DNA from: Argopecten irradians
Lineage: Eukaryota > Mollusca > Bivalvia > Pectinida > Pectinidae
DNA: 64,000 nt
Direction of reading: 5' to 3'
Assembly (NCBI RefSeq): GCF_041381155.1
Contig: NC_091142.1
Span: 26,797,963-26,861,962, forward strand
Shown here: positions 1-11,432 of the stretch, in pieces
Layout: every line of letters starts with the position of its first letter
Position numbering within the stretch: position 1 is the first letter of the stretch
Position numbers and translations under genes: made by a program
The notes under the pieces: model-generated
Seen by the model: the letters and a program-made list of their open reading frames with translations, nothing else
Database searches by the model: none
What the model was told of the DNA's origin: nothing

Positions 1-314
1 TCAGACGCAGGACCATGTATATGGTCCTGGCAGTAAAATTCCTGTAAACTTATACACATCTTTTAAAATGATGTTTTAAAGAGCGATATGTTTTTCTCCG
101 TTTCAACCATGGCATAAACTTTCTATATTAGAATAGAAGTTGGTGATAAGAAAATTTTGACCTTTCAGTAGAGAGATCTATCAGCTATCATAGCATGCCC
201 GTGTACAGTATAATGCAACACACAGCATTGTAAATGATTAAAAATCTGAAGAATTTTTTTTTGTTTTTTTTTGTTACTGTATTTTTCAAGGCATTTTATA
301 ATGAGAGGAGTCAT
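1..314. other. Left edge, no gene seen
   Basis: AT-rich DNA with short T-runs near 255-275. No coding signal or repeat structure was recognised on either strand. Confidence 0.5.
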
Positions 315-396
315 TCATCATCAATCATCATTATGATCATCATTATCACCCTCATTACCCACATCTAATTATTGTCATCATCATCATGATCATCTT

Positions 397-430
<34 letters not shown>

Positions 431-500
431 ATCATCATCATTATCAACACTTTATCATTATCAACACTTTATCATTATCATCATCATCATATTAAAATCA
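315..500. repeat. ATC/TCA trinucleotide microsatellite
   Basis: Imperfect (ATC)n array, purest at about 400-435, with interruptions such as ATTATC. The open reading frame that crosses it encodes only serine, isoleucine and histidine runs and is a product of the repeat. Confidence 0.9.
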
Positions 501-810
501 TCATCCTTATCATCATATCATCAACCATAATCATCATTTTTGCCTTTCTTACACACACCCTATCTTACTTTCACACATACAATATGAACTATTTTGGCTG
601 GAAATGTATACCTTAATTCGGCACTGAAAGGGTCAAAGACAATCTTAAAAAAGAGTTGTTAATATGGTTATTGTAATCTGAAGAACATGTTAGAATCAAT
701 TAACAGAACAAAAACAAATCATACTACACCATTTTTATGAGTTTTACGTTTAGACATTTATGTTTTGTAATCTAAGCGATTTGTATGATTATTTTATCCT
801 TCACTTGAAG

Positions 811-1295
811 TCATTTCATACAAACTACACAGCTTATGTATGTGTCTTGTTTGTATGGAGGACATCGCAATGAACCACAGAATGCTTTGACTCCAAAAAA
901 GAGCAAGCCGTTGTCGTCGGTATTGGCACCTCCGAAGAGGGCCTGTGCATGTTCGTCAATGCACACATATTGATTAGCGGCAGCGAAGTCGTAGTACCCG
1001 GAGGCCAATGATCCGCCGTACGCCTTCGTCCAGCCGCTGTAACAGGTCGTTCTTGCCGGTATCATCACAGAGGAGGCAAAGGATTTAGGCCTACAGACCG
1101 CACATGGCACTTCTTCGTCGTGTGAGTTTGAACCGAACAAGGTATGGCCAGCGTTTGATTCATACTCCGCCCCGTACAGCCTCCCTGTATAGTCGTCCGG
1201 TACGACGGTTGTGTTTAACCATTCTGGATCAGTCGGTAGACAGAGAGGGTTAGCTGCAGCACCCTTATGGCCATACCAGGAACCACCAGCAAAAC
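811..1295 (-). CDS. Copy A, last exon (C4 domain)
   Basis: Starts after TTGGTAG and begins with the FAGGSWYGHKGAAANPLC motif. It is 485 nt long, exactly the length of the matching exon in copy C, and ends in SCVVCMK and a stop. Confidence 0.9.
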
Positions 1296-3266
1296 CTACC
1301 AAGATAATACTATATGAAAGCATACATATTTTAACGGAGTCCCTTGACTGACATGCCACACACTTATTTTGCTTCGTCTTATCGAAATAATATTTCGTAT
1401 TAACGAAATGCTATTTCGCTTTATCGAAATATTATTTCTTTTTAACGAAATGTCGAAATAATATTTCGGTTTACTGTTTTGTTTTATCGAATTATTTTGC
1501 TTAACGAAATAATAGCAAGCTAACGAGTCCCCTGACTGACATGTCACACACTTATTTTATTTCGATTTATCGAAATAATGTTTCGTTTTATCGAAATGTG
1601 ATTTCATTTTATCGAATATTAATTCGCTTTATCGAAATGTTTTTTTTTCGTTTTATCGAATATGTTAATTCGTTTAATAGAAATGTTATTTCGTTAAAAC
1701 GAAAAAAAAAACCATTTCGATAAAACGAAAAAAAAGTGTGTGGCATGGCAATCGGGGGCTTCTGTAATTTTTCCACTGACACTCAGCAGATATTCAAGCG
1801 TTTTATTCGAATAATGCTGAATACAATAATACAGTTATCTGCCCTTGCAGGTAGGTGTTTGTGAGTCATGTGTTTGTGAACCTAACGTCATACTTTTCAG
1901 AGAAAACGACAACTCAAATATAATGACGTCACAATCGATAATTTCCACAAGGGAGGTAACTGTGAAATATACACAGACGAAAGAAAACATAACTGAGGTG
2001 ATACAGCAAACAGAATCAAACAGTCACCCTAATTAGATCAATTGTCATACCAGAATACACGAGTTCCGTCAGGTTGGTTGGGCAGTCGTTCCTTCCCCAG
2101 CGGACAAACGTGACCCCTCCTTTAATGTTAAAGAAAATCATTTGTTGTTGGTGAAGTTTCATGGCAATTATATAAATGGAAAACTCGGTAACAGACTAGT
2201 TCGGTTAGCTATCGATCGCAATGGGCGCACGCATCGTATGATATGATCTTCACATTAATTTATTTTAAACAGCTTCAGACATAAAAATCTTGTTCTGAAT
2301 CCAGTCAATATTACTAATTTTCTAACATAACCATTAAAAGTGAATAGTTGGGCTAAGAAAATCAGCCTAAATGCGTTCATTGGCCTTCTAAAAGTCCTTA
2401 CATATCAACACGACGGTCAAATTCTGCTTACGTTGTCCAGTTCTAACCGTTGATTTTTTGGAAAAGCCCCGTGTAAATTTAACCCAGATCTGAAAATAAC
2501 TCTTTGAAAAGCGAGGCTACTTGGAAATGTCAACAACCAGCCGGGAAGACATTTTAGGATTCCTATAATAGACTTAACTTATTCACACGCAAAGCGAATT
2601 TGCCAGGAATTTTTATTTTTCTATATCATAAGAAATCATACAGGATATATACATGTATATCAACACCTTTTGACTTTATCATTTAAGAATGACTTAAATG
2701 TTTTGTTTCTATAATCCTTCATAACATATTGTCTAAATACTGATATTGGATCAATAATGATAAATCAACATTATTATATATATATTGTATTCGACTTCTA
2801 TTAATGCCGCCATGTTCTATTGAGTTTCGAAAAAAAAATTGATGATTAAAATCATTATTTGCAAACGAAATATCTTCGTCGTATCCTTTAAGTTGCTTCA
2901 TGAATGTTTGATGAACTCAAGTTATTTATCATAACTAATAAGATACACTACCATTATCGACCCCTTCTTTTGACTGTACACAAAACATAAATACAAACCA
3001 TTATGAGAGAATGAGAGTTGTTGCTCCAAAGAAGAGATTTTGCCATTTTGTTTCTGTATCGTGTCCTCATGGGATTGTAGTTGTGCAGTTTGGGACAGTA
3101 CCGTAGCCTGAAGTGTTTGTAGTTCACTCTGTAGGTGGGTCATCTGTTGCTGGACGTAGGCGGGGTCACTCAGAAGTATCCTCTTGTCGTGGTTTACATC
3201 GCCAATAACATACATTAAGATAAGGGAATAAACAAACAATGCCAAATTGACTCTAAAAGCATTCAT
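811..3266 (-). CDS. Copy A: secreted coiled-coil protein with short-chain-collagen-C4-type C-terminal domain (gene span)
   Basis: Gene model on the minus strand with exons 3266-2999, 2119-2051 and 1295-811, totalling 822 nt and 273 codons plus stop. All junctions are GT-AG and in phase 1. Exon 1 gives a hydrophobic signal peptide starting MNAFRVNLALFVYSL, then RILLSDPAYVQQQ and a glutamine/leucine coiled coil longer than in copy C. The second exon carries the RWGRNDCP and TELVYSG motifs. The last exon carries the cysteine-rich C4 domain (LCLP, PCAVC, TTCYSGW, AFCGSLRCPP). This end domain is known from sponge short-chain collagen C4 and many mollusc proteins; here the Gly-X-Y collagen part is replaced by a coiled coil. 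Likely an extracellular oligomer; its role is not known. Oddity: no counterpart of the 63-nt exon 2 of copy C is recognisable, and the family acceptor for the RWGR exon is mutated, so an AG six bases inside is used in this model. Confidence 0.75.
1352..1747. mobile_element. Inverted-repeat element made of CGAAAT/ATTTCG palindromes, in copy A intron
   Basis: Ends are CATGCCACACACTT and its reverse complement AAGTGTGTGGCATG. The interior is almost entirely short palindromic blocks such as TTTCGTTTTATCGAAAT. A second copy of the left end (TGACTGACATGTCACACACT) lies at about 1530-1550, so the element is nested or tandemly duplicated. No coding capacity. It reads as a MITE-like or hairpin-forming repeat; the superfamily is unknown. 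Confidence 0.6.
1838..2005 (+). repeat. Dispersed repeat containing ATAATGACGTCACAAT
   Basis: Related in order and spacing to the stretch at about 57068-57200: both have CTGCCCTT..AGGTAGG, a run around GTCATGTGTTTGTG, then a TGACGTCACAAT block and an AAGGGAGGT/AAAGGGGGT block. A non-coding dispersed repeat; its boundaries are approximate. Confidence 0.5.
2051..2119 (-). CDS. Copy A, RWGR exon
   Basis: Encodes the GVTFVRWGRNDCPTNLTELV stretch and ends at a GTATGA donor. In copies B and C the exon is 75 nt, but here the expected AG is CA. Using the AG six bases downstream keeps the frame. Confidence 0.7.
2339..2610. mobile_element. Remnant of the same inverted-repeat element that splits copy B exon 2
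   Basis: Starts GTGAATAGTTGGGCTAAG and runs parallel to 11087-11394 (shared blocks include AGGATTCCTATA and GCGAGGCT). The far terminal repeat is not recognisable. It occupies the place where exon 2 should lie in copy A. Confidence 0.6.
2999..3266 (-). CDS. Copy A, first exon (signal peptide and coiled coil)
   Basis: The ATG at 3266 is followed by a hydrophobic signal segment. In-frame upstream ATGs exist, but this one puts the hydrophobic stretch at the N-terminus as in copy C. The exon ends in phase 1 at a GTTTGT donor. It has a glutamine-rich heptad region with an extra segment (AQLQSHEDTIQKQN) missing from copy C. Confidence 0.75.
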
Positions 3267-3737
3267 TACGACTACAGTCTTTTCTTTATCATTTTTCAGA
3301 TTGTTTGGCTTTTGGAGAGTAAATGTTATCGCTGTTTGACATAACGTCATACAGGTCACGACCTGTAGATAGAGATATGGCCTACAGCTGTATTTTCGTT
3401 ACTTTGTCTCACAATCATTGTCACTATAGAAAGTGTTTTAAAGTATTATAAATGGATGTTTGTTGCAATATATAAATAAAAAAATAGATAAACAAATAGC
3501 AGGTAAGCATAATGTCATAATCAAAGCACCGTATTGTCTAATTTGTAAAAGATCGTCTTCTTGTGAAGTTTGATAGGTATATGTACTCCGCGTGAGTAGG
3601 TACAACTTATTACACATCGTTAGACTGATTTGTTTGACTGTACAGTATTATTACAACACTTATACCGAGTGTAGGACTCCAATTTCTATCATTTATATTC
3701 GATTCTTCGATATTCATTCCCTAAACAACAATCCTCT

Positions 3738-3770
<33 letters not shown>

Positions 3771-3810
3771 TTAATTTGGCGGTATTGATATTGCCATGCA
3801 GCTCCGTTAT
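3267..3810. other. Upstream of copy A; poly-T tract, no gene
   Basis: AT-rich 5' flank of copy A with a run of about 29 T at 3740-3768. No confident promoter element is visible. Confidence 0.5.
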
Positions 3811-3849
3811 GGCAACGTGAAGTTAGCACCGTATTCGGGATTCCAATAA

Positions 3850-5090
3850 CGAATCCGGTGCCAGCACCTTATTCGGGATTCAAAAATTAACTAATAAATA
3901 AGAATTTCAGGACATAATAAACAGATCGAAACATAATTTCACAACCTCAAAAAAATTTAATACTTCGATAAATTGTTTTGAGTTTGAATAACGAATCCGG
4001 TGCCAGCACCGTATTCGGGATTCGGGATTCGGGATTCCAATAACGAATCCGGTGCCAGCACCTTATTCGGGATTCAGTAACATGTATATAGACATCATTT
4101 ATACACTTGAAAATCGTAAAACACCTCCTGACATCGTATTTCGGTATACAGTTTGAATAACGAATCCGGTGCCAGCACCGTATTCGGGATTCGGGATTAA
4201 GGATTCCAACAAGAAATCCGGTGCCAGCACCTTATTCGGGATTCAAATATCAACTAATGAATAACAATTTTAAAACATAAAAAACAGATCGAAACATAAT
4301 TTCACAACCTCAAAAACAAACTCAATACTTCGATAAATTGTTTTGAGTTTGAATAACGAATCCGGTGCCAGCACTGTATTCGGGATTCGGGATTCGGGAT
4401 TCCAATAACGAATCCGGTGCCAGCACCTTATTCGGGATTCAGTAACATGTATATAGACATCATTTATACACTTGAAAATCGTAAAACACCTCCTGACATC
4501 GTATTTCGGTATACAGTTTGAATAACGAATCCGGTGCCAGCACCGTATTCGGGATTCGGGATTCGGGATTCCAACAAGAAATCCGGTGCCAGCACCTTAT
4601 TCGGGATTCAAATATCAACTAATAAATAACAATTTTAAGACATAAAAAACAGATCGAAACATAATTTCACAACCTCAAAAAAAATTAATACTTCGATAAA
4701 TTGTTTTGAGTTTGAATAACGAATCCGGTGCCAGCACCGTATTCGGGATTCGGGATTCGGGATTCCAATAACGAATCCGGTGCCAGCACCTTATTCGGGA
4801 TTCAGTAACATGTATATAGACATCATTTATACACTTGAAAATCGTAAAACACCTCCTGACATCGTATTTCGGTATACAGTTTGAATAACGAATCCGGTGC
4901 CAGCACCGTATTCGGGATTCGGGATTCGAATTATGAAACCGGCCCCGCGGTGCCAACTTCTAATTCGGCATTCAGTACAATGTATATAGACATCATTTAA
5001 AAACTTGAAAATCGTAAAACACCTCCTGACATCGTATTTCGGTATTCAGTTTGAATAACGAATCCGGTGCCAGCACCGTATTCGGGATTC
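3850..5090. repeat. Tandem hairpin units in the left arm of the foldback element
   Basis: About fourteen copies of the GGTGCCAGCACC core, itself a near-palindrome with a two-base centre, arranged in alternating spacings. TTCGGGATTCGGGATT blocks follow most copies. Confidence 0.85.
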
Positions 5091-5315
5091 GGGATTCAGT
5101 AACACGTATATAGACATGATGTAAACACTTGAAAGTCGTAAAACACATCTGTACATCGTATTTCGATATTTATTAATACAACGCGACTAGCGTTTGTATT
5201 AATGATATCCGGTTTACCTAGATGTGTAGAACTGAGTAGGACTTGCCCCACAATGACATCTAGTGGTGACCTCTTAAACCATTTCATTCATAAACTTCCA
5301 TTCATAAAATTCCTA

Positions 5316-6260
5316 TTTATTGAACAATATTCCTTTTGACCAATAAAATGTTGCATTTCCTTTACTGCAGTATGCTGTCATGGGAAGCTTGCCTTATGAT
5401 TGCATGGTGGAATTCACACAGTCTCTGTAGAATATACACACACATACTCCCTAACTGTATCTACATGTACATGTGTATACATGTACTGTACATGTGTATA
5501 CATGTACATACAATCTACATCTGGTTGTAACTCCTCTGTCCAACTTACATAAACTGTTAATGATAATACAAATTGGAATTACTATATAAGACTAATAGAT
5601 CGCAGAGTTAAAAAGTAAACAGTTCAGAGCTACTTTCTGTGTATACATTATAATAATTCTTTAAAATGATTATTTGATAAGATCTGTTCTCATGTGTGCA
5701 TGGTTCTACCTACATTACAAGTGTGCAACACGAGTCAAGAGTGTAGGACAAAAATTCATTTTTAATGAATATAAGACTTAACTGCTTTCTTTACTTTGAA
5801 ATTGTTTATTTTATGAAGGGATTTTTAATTAAGAAGAATGTCAAACAATATTCCTTCGGACCAATCAAAATGTGGCATTGCCATTACTGCATTTATGTGT
5901 ATGCAGTCATGGGAAGCCTACTTTCTGATTGGTGGAATTCACAGAGCCTCTGTGTAGAATATACACACACCTACTCTACATGTGTACAAACTCCTCTGTC
6001 CAACTTACATAAACACTGTTAATGGCAATACAAATTGGAATTACTTAAGGCTTACAGATCTTGAGTTAAAAGTAAACTTATCTGAGTTTCTTTCTGTGTA
6101 CACTATAGTTTCGTTTTAAAATGATTATTGATAAGGCTGCCCACATGTGTGCATGGTTTCACTATATATACAATTTTTTTTATTAATTGTGCAACACAAG
6201 AGCCAAGAGTGTATGACAAAAACTCATTTTTAATGAATATGATATATACTTAAATGCTTT
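5316..6260 (+). repeat. Two diverged direct copies within the foldback loop
   Basis: The block starting CAATATTCCTT and containing GTCATGGGAAGC and GTGGAATTCACA occurs at about 5325 and again at about 5850. The following ATGTGTGCATGGTT and CATTTTTAATGAATAT blocks also repeat. Non-coding. Confidence 0.7.
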
Positions 6261-7456
6261 CTTTATTTTGTAATTGTTGAATTTATGTAGGAATTTTAAT
6301 TAAGAAGAATGTCAAACAAATTATATACATTAATTGAATATTCTTGAAATAATTGATATCAAAGTCGGTCACCCGACCACCAGACATTAGACTGCTGATA
6401 GATATGCAAAGCCTTCAATGTATCTGTTTTCTGGAGAATGGGGCATCTGCCTAACAGCTTGATGTTTTTTTTATATGGATTGGTCAAATATTCATCATTA
6501 AAAATTAATAATTTTTCACAAAACCAGAGTGGTGTATCAGATGTCATATAATCAACAGGACTTGATGGCAGTACTGAATTCATAAAATTCATCTAATTTC
6601 ATTCTTATTTTTCTGTATCTGCTGCGTTGTATTTGCATTATTTTGAGTACTTTGATTTTTTGATAACTAATACGGTGAAAGCACATGTATACACAGTTAG
6701 GGAGTATGTGTGTGTATATTCTACAGAGACTGTGTGAATTCCACCATGCAATCATAAGGCAAGCTTCCCATGACAGCATACTGCAGTAAAGGGAATGCAA
6801 CATTTTATTGGTCAAAAGGAATATTGTTCAATAAATAGGAATTTTATGAATGGAAGTTTATGAATGAAATGGTTTAAGAGGTCACCACTAGATGTCATTG
6901 TGGGGCAAGTCCTACTCAGTTCTACACATCTAGGTAAACCGGATAGCATTAATACAAACGCTAGTCGCGTTGTATTAATAAATATCGAAATACGATGTAC
7001 AGATGTGTTTTACGACTTTCAAGTGTTTCAATCATGTCTATATACATGTAACTGTTACTGAATCCCGAATCCCGAATACGGTGCTGGCACCGGATTCGTT
7101 ATTCAAACTGAATACCGAAATACGATGTCAGGAGGTGTCTTACGATTTTCAAGTTTTTAAATGATGTCTATATACTTGTTACTGAATCCCAAATAAGGTG
7201 CTGGCACCGGATTCTTTATTGGAATCCCGAATCCCGAATACGGAGCCGGCACCGGATTCGTTATTCAAACTCAAAACAATTTATCGAAGTATTCAACTTT
7301 TTTGAGGTTGTGAAATTATGTTTCGATCTGTTTTTTTATGTCTTGAAATTTCTATTTATTAGTTAATTTTTGAATCCCGAATAAGGTGCTGGCACCGGAT
7401 TCGTTATTCGAATCCCGAATCCCGAATCACGAATACGGTGCTAACTTCACGTTGCC

Positions 7457-9005
7457 CTCAGCTTTTGTTTTGCTTTGTTACCAGTAAAGATAAAAATCAT
7501 TTCAGATGATCATTTCTCATCACTAGACTTGTAGGGAGAGCAGAAGTCATGGTCATCTATATACTAAAAATTTAGCTTCGTATAAAACGATAAAGCCAGA
7601 TTCACCAATAGAAGGGTCAAATGTATTCTTATTGAAATTAAGTGAATCGCTCAATATTTTGTTTTTCAAAGAGGTTTTATTATTATGTCATCGTTTGTAT
7701 ACTTTCTAATTTTTTTGATAATAATTATATACATGTATAAATATATAACATATATATTAATAACGCATGATAACAATATAATGATAAGTGTCTGAAAATT
7801 TACGTTGTGAATTTGCTAAAAGAGAAAAAAAACTTTTCGTCGCGAGCCGGTTTTTTTTCTTTCCGCCGCGAGCAAATAATACAGCGTATCTTTCGAGGCA
7901 CTGGCCGTGTATTTTTTTATATCGAGTAACATTCATAAGATTAAGATGTTTAAAGTTGTATGATCAATAACTTTTGCTCTTTTTGTCATAGTGAAAACTG
8001 TTTAAGTCTTATACAAATTTTTCTCCGTCTGTCTGAGTTTTAAACTTTCTATTTTTACCACTTTTTCTAAAGTTGCAGCACTGGAAGTATTTTTAATTAT
8101 AAAAGTGAAAACAATCTTTTAAACGTGTACACGTGAAAAATAGGCTCCATAGATGCAGAAGCATTTCGAACTCTTCCGAACATCGTCGGAACAATCTCGA
8201 AGTAAAACGAAAGTTGTGAAACCAAGAAAAAATGTCAACAATTTTTCATAAACAAAGCATGTGGTCGACCTCAGCAGACTAGGTCTATAAAGAAAATAAT
8301 GCTCGCACATAGCAATATTTGATACACACAATATTTTACGGTAATGTGTGAATTGGATATTTCAAATCCCGTTATGTGGACAAGCCAGAAGGAAAATGTA
8401 AACAAATATACACGTATTTGCACTTACGCTAGTTACCTGTCTCACCACGTGCAGGTCGTGTCGAACGTCAGTCACGTGATACGCTTCGGAATCCGACAAA
8501 ACTAGAAGTCACTCAACATGGTTGTGATTGAAGGCAATATATGATCACTAGATTTCGGCTCTCTTACAGACTTGCATAGGTTTTTAGGGAGCTAAATCAC
8601 CAAGTTACATATCAATGTTCAAATATCAAATGTTTAATGCAATATAAATTTAGTTAACAGATGTCAACTTTTTTCAAATGTGGTCATCTTTCAAACACTG
8701 TTTAGCCTCAGACATTTACCAGTGAAGTCGGAACATTTTACCAGTGAAGTCGGCACAAAAGGGATAATTCCCTACCTAGTGAGTAGGACAGGGGAATATC
8801 GGAGGATATTCACGACAATCTAACCCTTGGCAAGCATCATGTATCATGAAGTCACATGCGCGGACTGTCAAATGAATGGGGTGAAATGCTGTCAAACATC
8901 GCGTAAAGGTACCAGACAGATCGGACGAGATAGAAAATCTAACACTGTGTATCATGAAAGATTTCCCTGTCAGGGACACGAGAAAGATATATCTCTATCC
9001 AACAA
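7457..9005. other. Intergenic, no gene recognised
   Basis: AT-rich DNA between the foldback element and copy B. It has only short open frames without family resemblance, and a small direct repeat ACCAGTGAAGTCGG at about 8718 and 8740. Confidence 0.5.
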
Positions 9006-9105
9006 CCACGGGATATCCCTGTATGGGAGAAAAGATTGATATTTTCCCAATGAAAAATGTGAGAAAGATTTATTTTTATACCAACACCCACGGGATATCC
9101 CTGTG
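9006..9105. repeat. 82-bp duplication with CCACGGGATATCCCTGT
   Basis: The block occurs at 9006 and 9088 with similar flanks (GAGAAAGAT). Simple local duplication downstream of copy B. Confidence 0.6.
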
Positions 9106-9663
9106 AAGTATTGGAGAAAATTAAAAAAAAAAGGAATCAACGATGAAACCTAATCTAATTTTCTGCGAATGTTATTTCATGCACACACGCAACTTATAAA
9201 TGTGTCTTGCTTGTACGGAGGACATCGCAATGAGCCACAGAATGCCTTGACTCCATAAAACAGAGTGCCATTTTCGTTCCTGTTTCCTCCACCTGCAAGT
9301 GGCTGTGCATGCTCATCCATACACACGTACTCGGTGGCAGCTGGATGGTCGTAGTACCCGGAAGCCAATGACCCGCCGTACGCCTTCGTCCAGCCGATGT
9401 AGCAGGTCGTCCTCGCCGGTATCATCACAGAGGAGGCAAAGGATTTAGGCCTACAGACCGCACAGGGCACGTCTTCGTCGTGTGAATTTAAACCGAACAT
9501 AGTATGGGCATTGGATGATTCGTACTCTGCCCCCAATAGTTTCCCTGTATAGTTGCCTGGAACTACTGTCGTGTTTAGCCATTCTGGATCAGGCGGTAGA
9601 CAGAGAGGGTTAGCTGCAGCTCCTTTATGGTTATACCAAGAACCCAAGAACCACCAGCATAAC

Positions 9664-10429
9664 CTATCGCAAAATAATATATATATGTATATGTATTCTT
9701 ATTTTATTTCTTACCATACATTTTGTATATTGTTGTTAAAACACCGTTTGAATCACCTTGAGCAAAAGCAATATATGCGTATTTTCTTTTTTTTTTTGGC
9801 AATTGATATGTGTCGTTAAATTTGGAAGGAAATACTTAAACTTATGTCGTCATAGTTATGTGTTATCTACAGAATGTCCTGATCGCCAAGAAAGAAGGTA
9901 CATAGCGATATCATGCAAAATGAATAATCATGACTTGTCAAAATGAGCCTGAATTTCTGCGAAAAGACACTCAGATATTGTCACTATCCATTATTGTGCA
10001 TGTATGTATCAGATTCGATATTGTTTCACAGATAAAGGATTCATAGTACCTCTTTTATAGATAGGAATAGATGTATATATCCTTACACAATGTTGAAATA
10101 TATATAGAGGTAATATTGATACAGACAAGTTTTTGAAACTCATTTAGCATTTTTAGAATCAAACAATAATTCTCACCCTCTAGTGTTGAATTAATTCCAT
10201 TCAGAAACCAGATACTAATGTAATTCGATTTAGTTTACAGATGTGCTGAAGTGTTATTTCTTTTCGTAAGAATTCATGATTTTCATAACAACCTTTACAG
10301 TTTACCTTGAGAATAAATCATATGTATATACAAACGTAAATCATAAATATTAGAACATAATACTCTACTACTAATTAAAAAGGAAGGCGGGTCTACATCA
10401 GAATACCTGGTATTGGAGGTGTCACATAC
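9664..10429. other. Intron 3 of copy B, nothing notable
   Basis: AT-rich intron. Only the roughly 50 bases next to exon 3 resemble the matching intron of copy C. Confidence 0.5.
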
Positions 10430-11086
10430 CCGAATAAACAAGCTCTGTTAGACTGGTGGGACAGTCCTTTCTTCCCCATCGGACAAATGTTGCTCCTCCT
10501 TTCGCTGCCAATGAAGACAAATGTATCAAATGTATATTATCATTACTAACATTTGACATTCCGGAAGAACCATCTTTATATCACGTCGAATCCATTAAGA
10601 TTTTTTTTAGTTTTTAGAGCCTTGGTAAGCACAAATTTTAACTTTGAGACAGGTTGCGTATTACTCATACTAAAACACTATCTTAAGATACTTTTTATCA
10701 CAAAACTATATCTATATGTTACAAATTATATTTGATTTTTTATACTATTTTTAAAGCTTCGCGATGTCGTTTTTCTTCTTCTTCTTCTTCTTCTTTTTTG
10801 TAGTTTTTAGCATTTACATTTGTTCATGTAAGCACACACAGTTGTAATATGGCTATTAATTGGCTGAACAGAAACGTCAGAGTTACTCAATATCTTTTTG
10901 GTACATGAAATCAAAGACAAAACAATGGACGGAAATTCTTTTTCATAGACACTTCAAATCTATAAAAAGTATCCTTCCGTTTTTTGTTTATAAACACAAA
11001 AGATATTCAGAATGATGCTTAGAAATAACAAAAGATATAAACTCACCAGAACTAGCCTCAGAAAGTTGTTGTTTAAGAGATGTTAT

Positions 11087-11394
11087 TTGAATAGTCGGGC
11101 AAAGAAAACCAGTCTAAACGCTTTCATTAGCCTTCCAAAAGTTCTCACATATCAATACGAAGGTCAAGTTCGGCTTAGTTTCCAAGTTCTGACCATTGAA
11201 ATAAAGAAAAGTTGAAAGCATTGAAAGCGAGGCTGCATGGAAATGTAACCACGGACATAGTCAGCCGGGAGGACGTTTTAGGATTCCTATACTTTAAATT
11301 AATTTCTGCGTACGCAGACAGATTTTGACGAAATAATACTGGATACATTCACACCATTTTTACCTACTTTAGCCATCCTTGCCCGACTGTTCAC
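11087..11394. mobile_element. 308-bp inverted-repeat element inserted in exon 2 of copy B
   Basis: Flanked by an exact 15-bp direct repeat, TTTAAGAGATGTTAT (11072-11086 and 11395-11409). The ends are inverted repeats: TTGAATAGTCGGGCAAAG on the left and, read inward from the right, GTGAACAGTCGGGCAAGG. No coding capacity, so it is a non-autonomous element. The long target duplication is unusual for a DNA element. A related remnant lies in copy A at about 2339-2610. Confidence 0.8.
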
Positions 11395-11432
11395 TTTAAG
11401 AGATGTTATTTCGCTTTTCTGGTTTTGGGTTT

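Larger units (their letters stand above)
3811..7456. mobile_element. 3.6-kb foldback-like element with long inverted arms
   Basis: The ends are perfect inverted repeats (GGCAACGTGAAGTTAGCACC on the left, its complement at 7437-7456). The arms contain many copies of GAATCCGGTGCCAGCACC followed by TATTCGGGATTC. The left arm has a 363-365 bp higher-order repeat in three copies (the CAGATCGAAACATAA block recurs at 3922, 4285 and 4650), while the right arm has essentially one. The inner arm parts, about 5090-5465 and 6690-7065, are also mirror images, so the two similar small reading frames there are not genes. The loop (about 5465-6690) holds two diverged direct copies of a roughly 530-bp unit. 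This layout matches foldback-type DNA elements, known in flies and elsewhere; no transposase is visible. Confidence 0.8.

Noticed and set aside
1541-1723. Frame with repeated SFYRNVIS and RFIE
   Set aside because: Product of the CGAAAT palindromic repeat.
5096-7061. Two near-identical frames starting MKWFKRSPLDVIVGQVLL
   Set aside because: They lie in the mirrored arms of the foldback element, so their similarity comes from the inverted repeat and not from selection on a protein.
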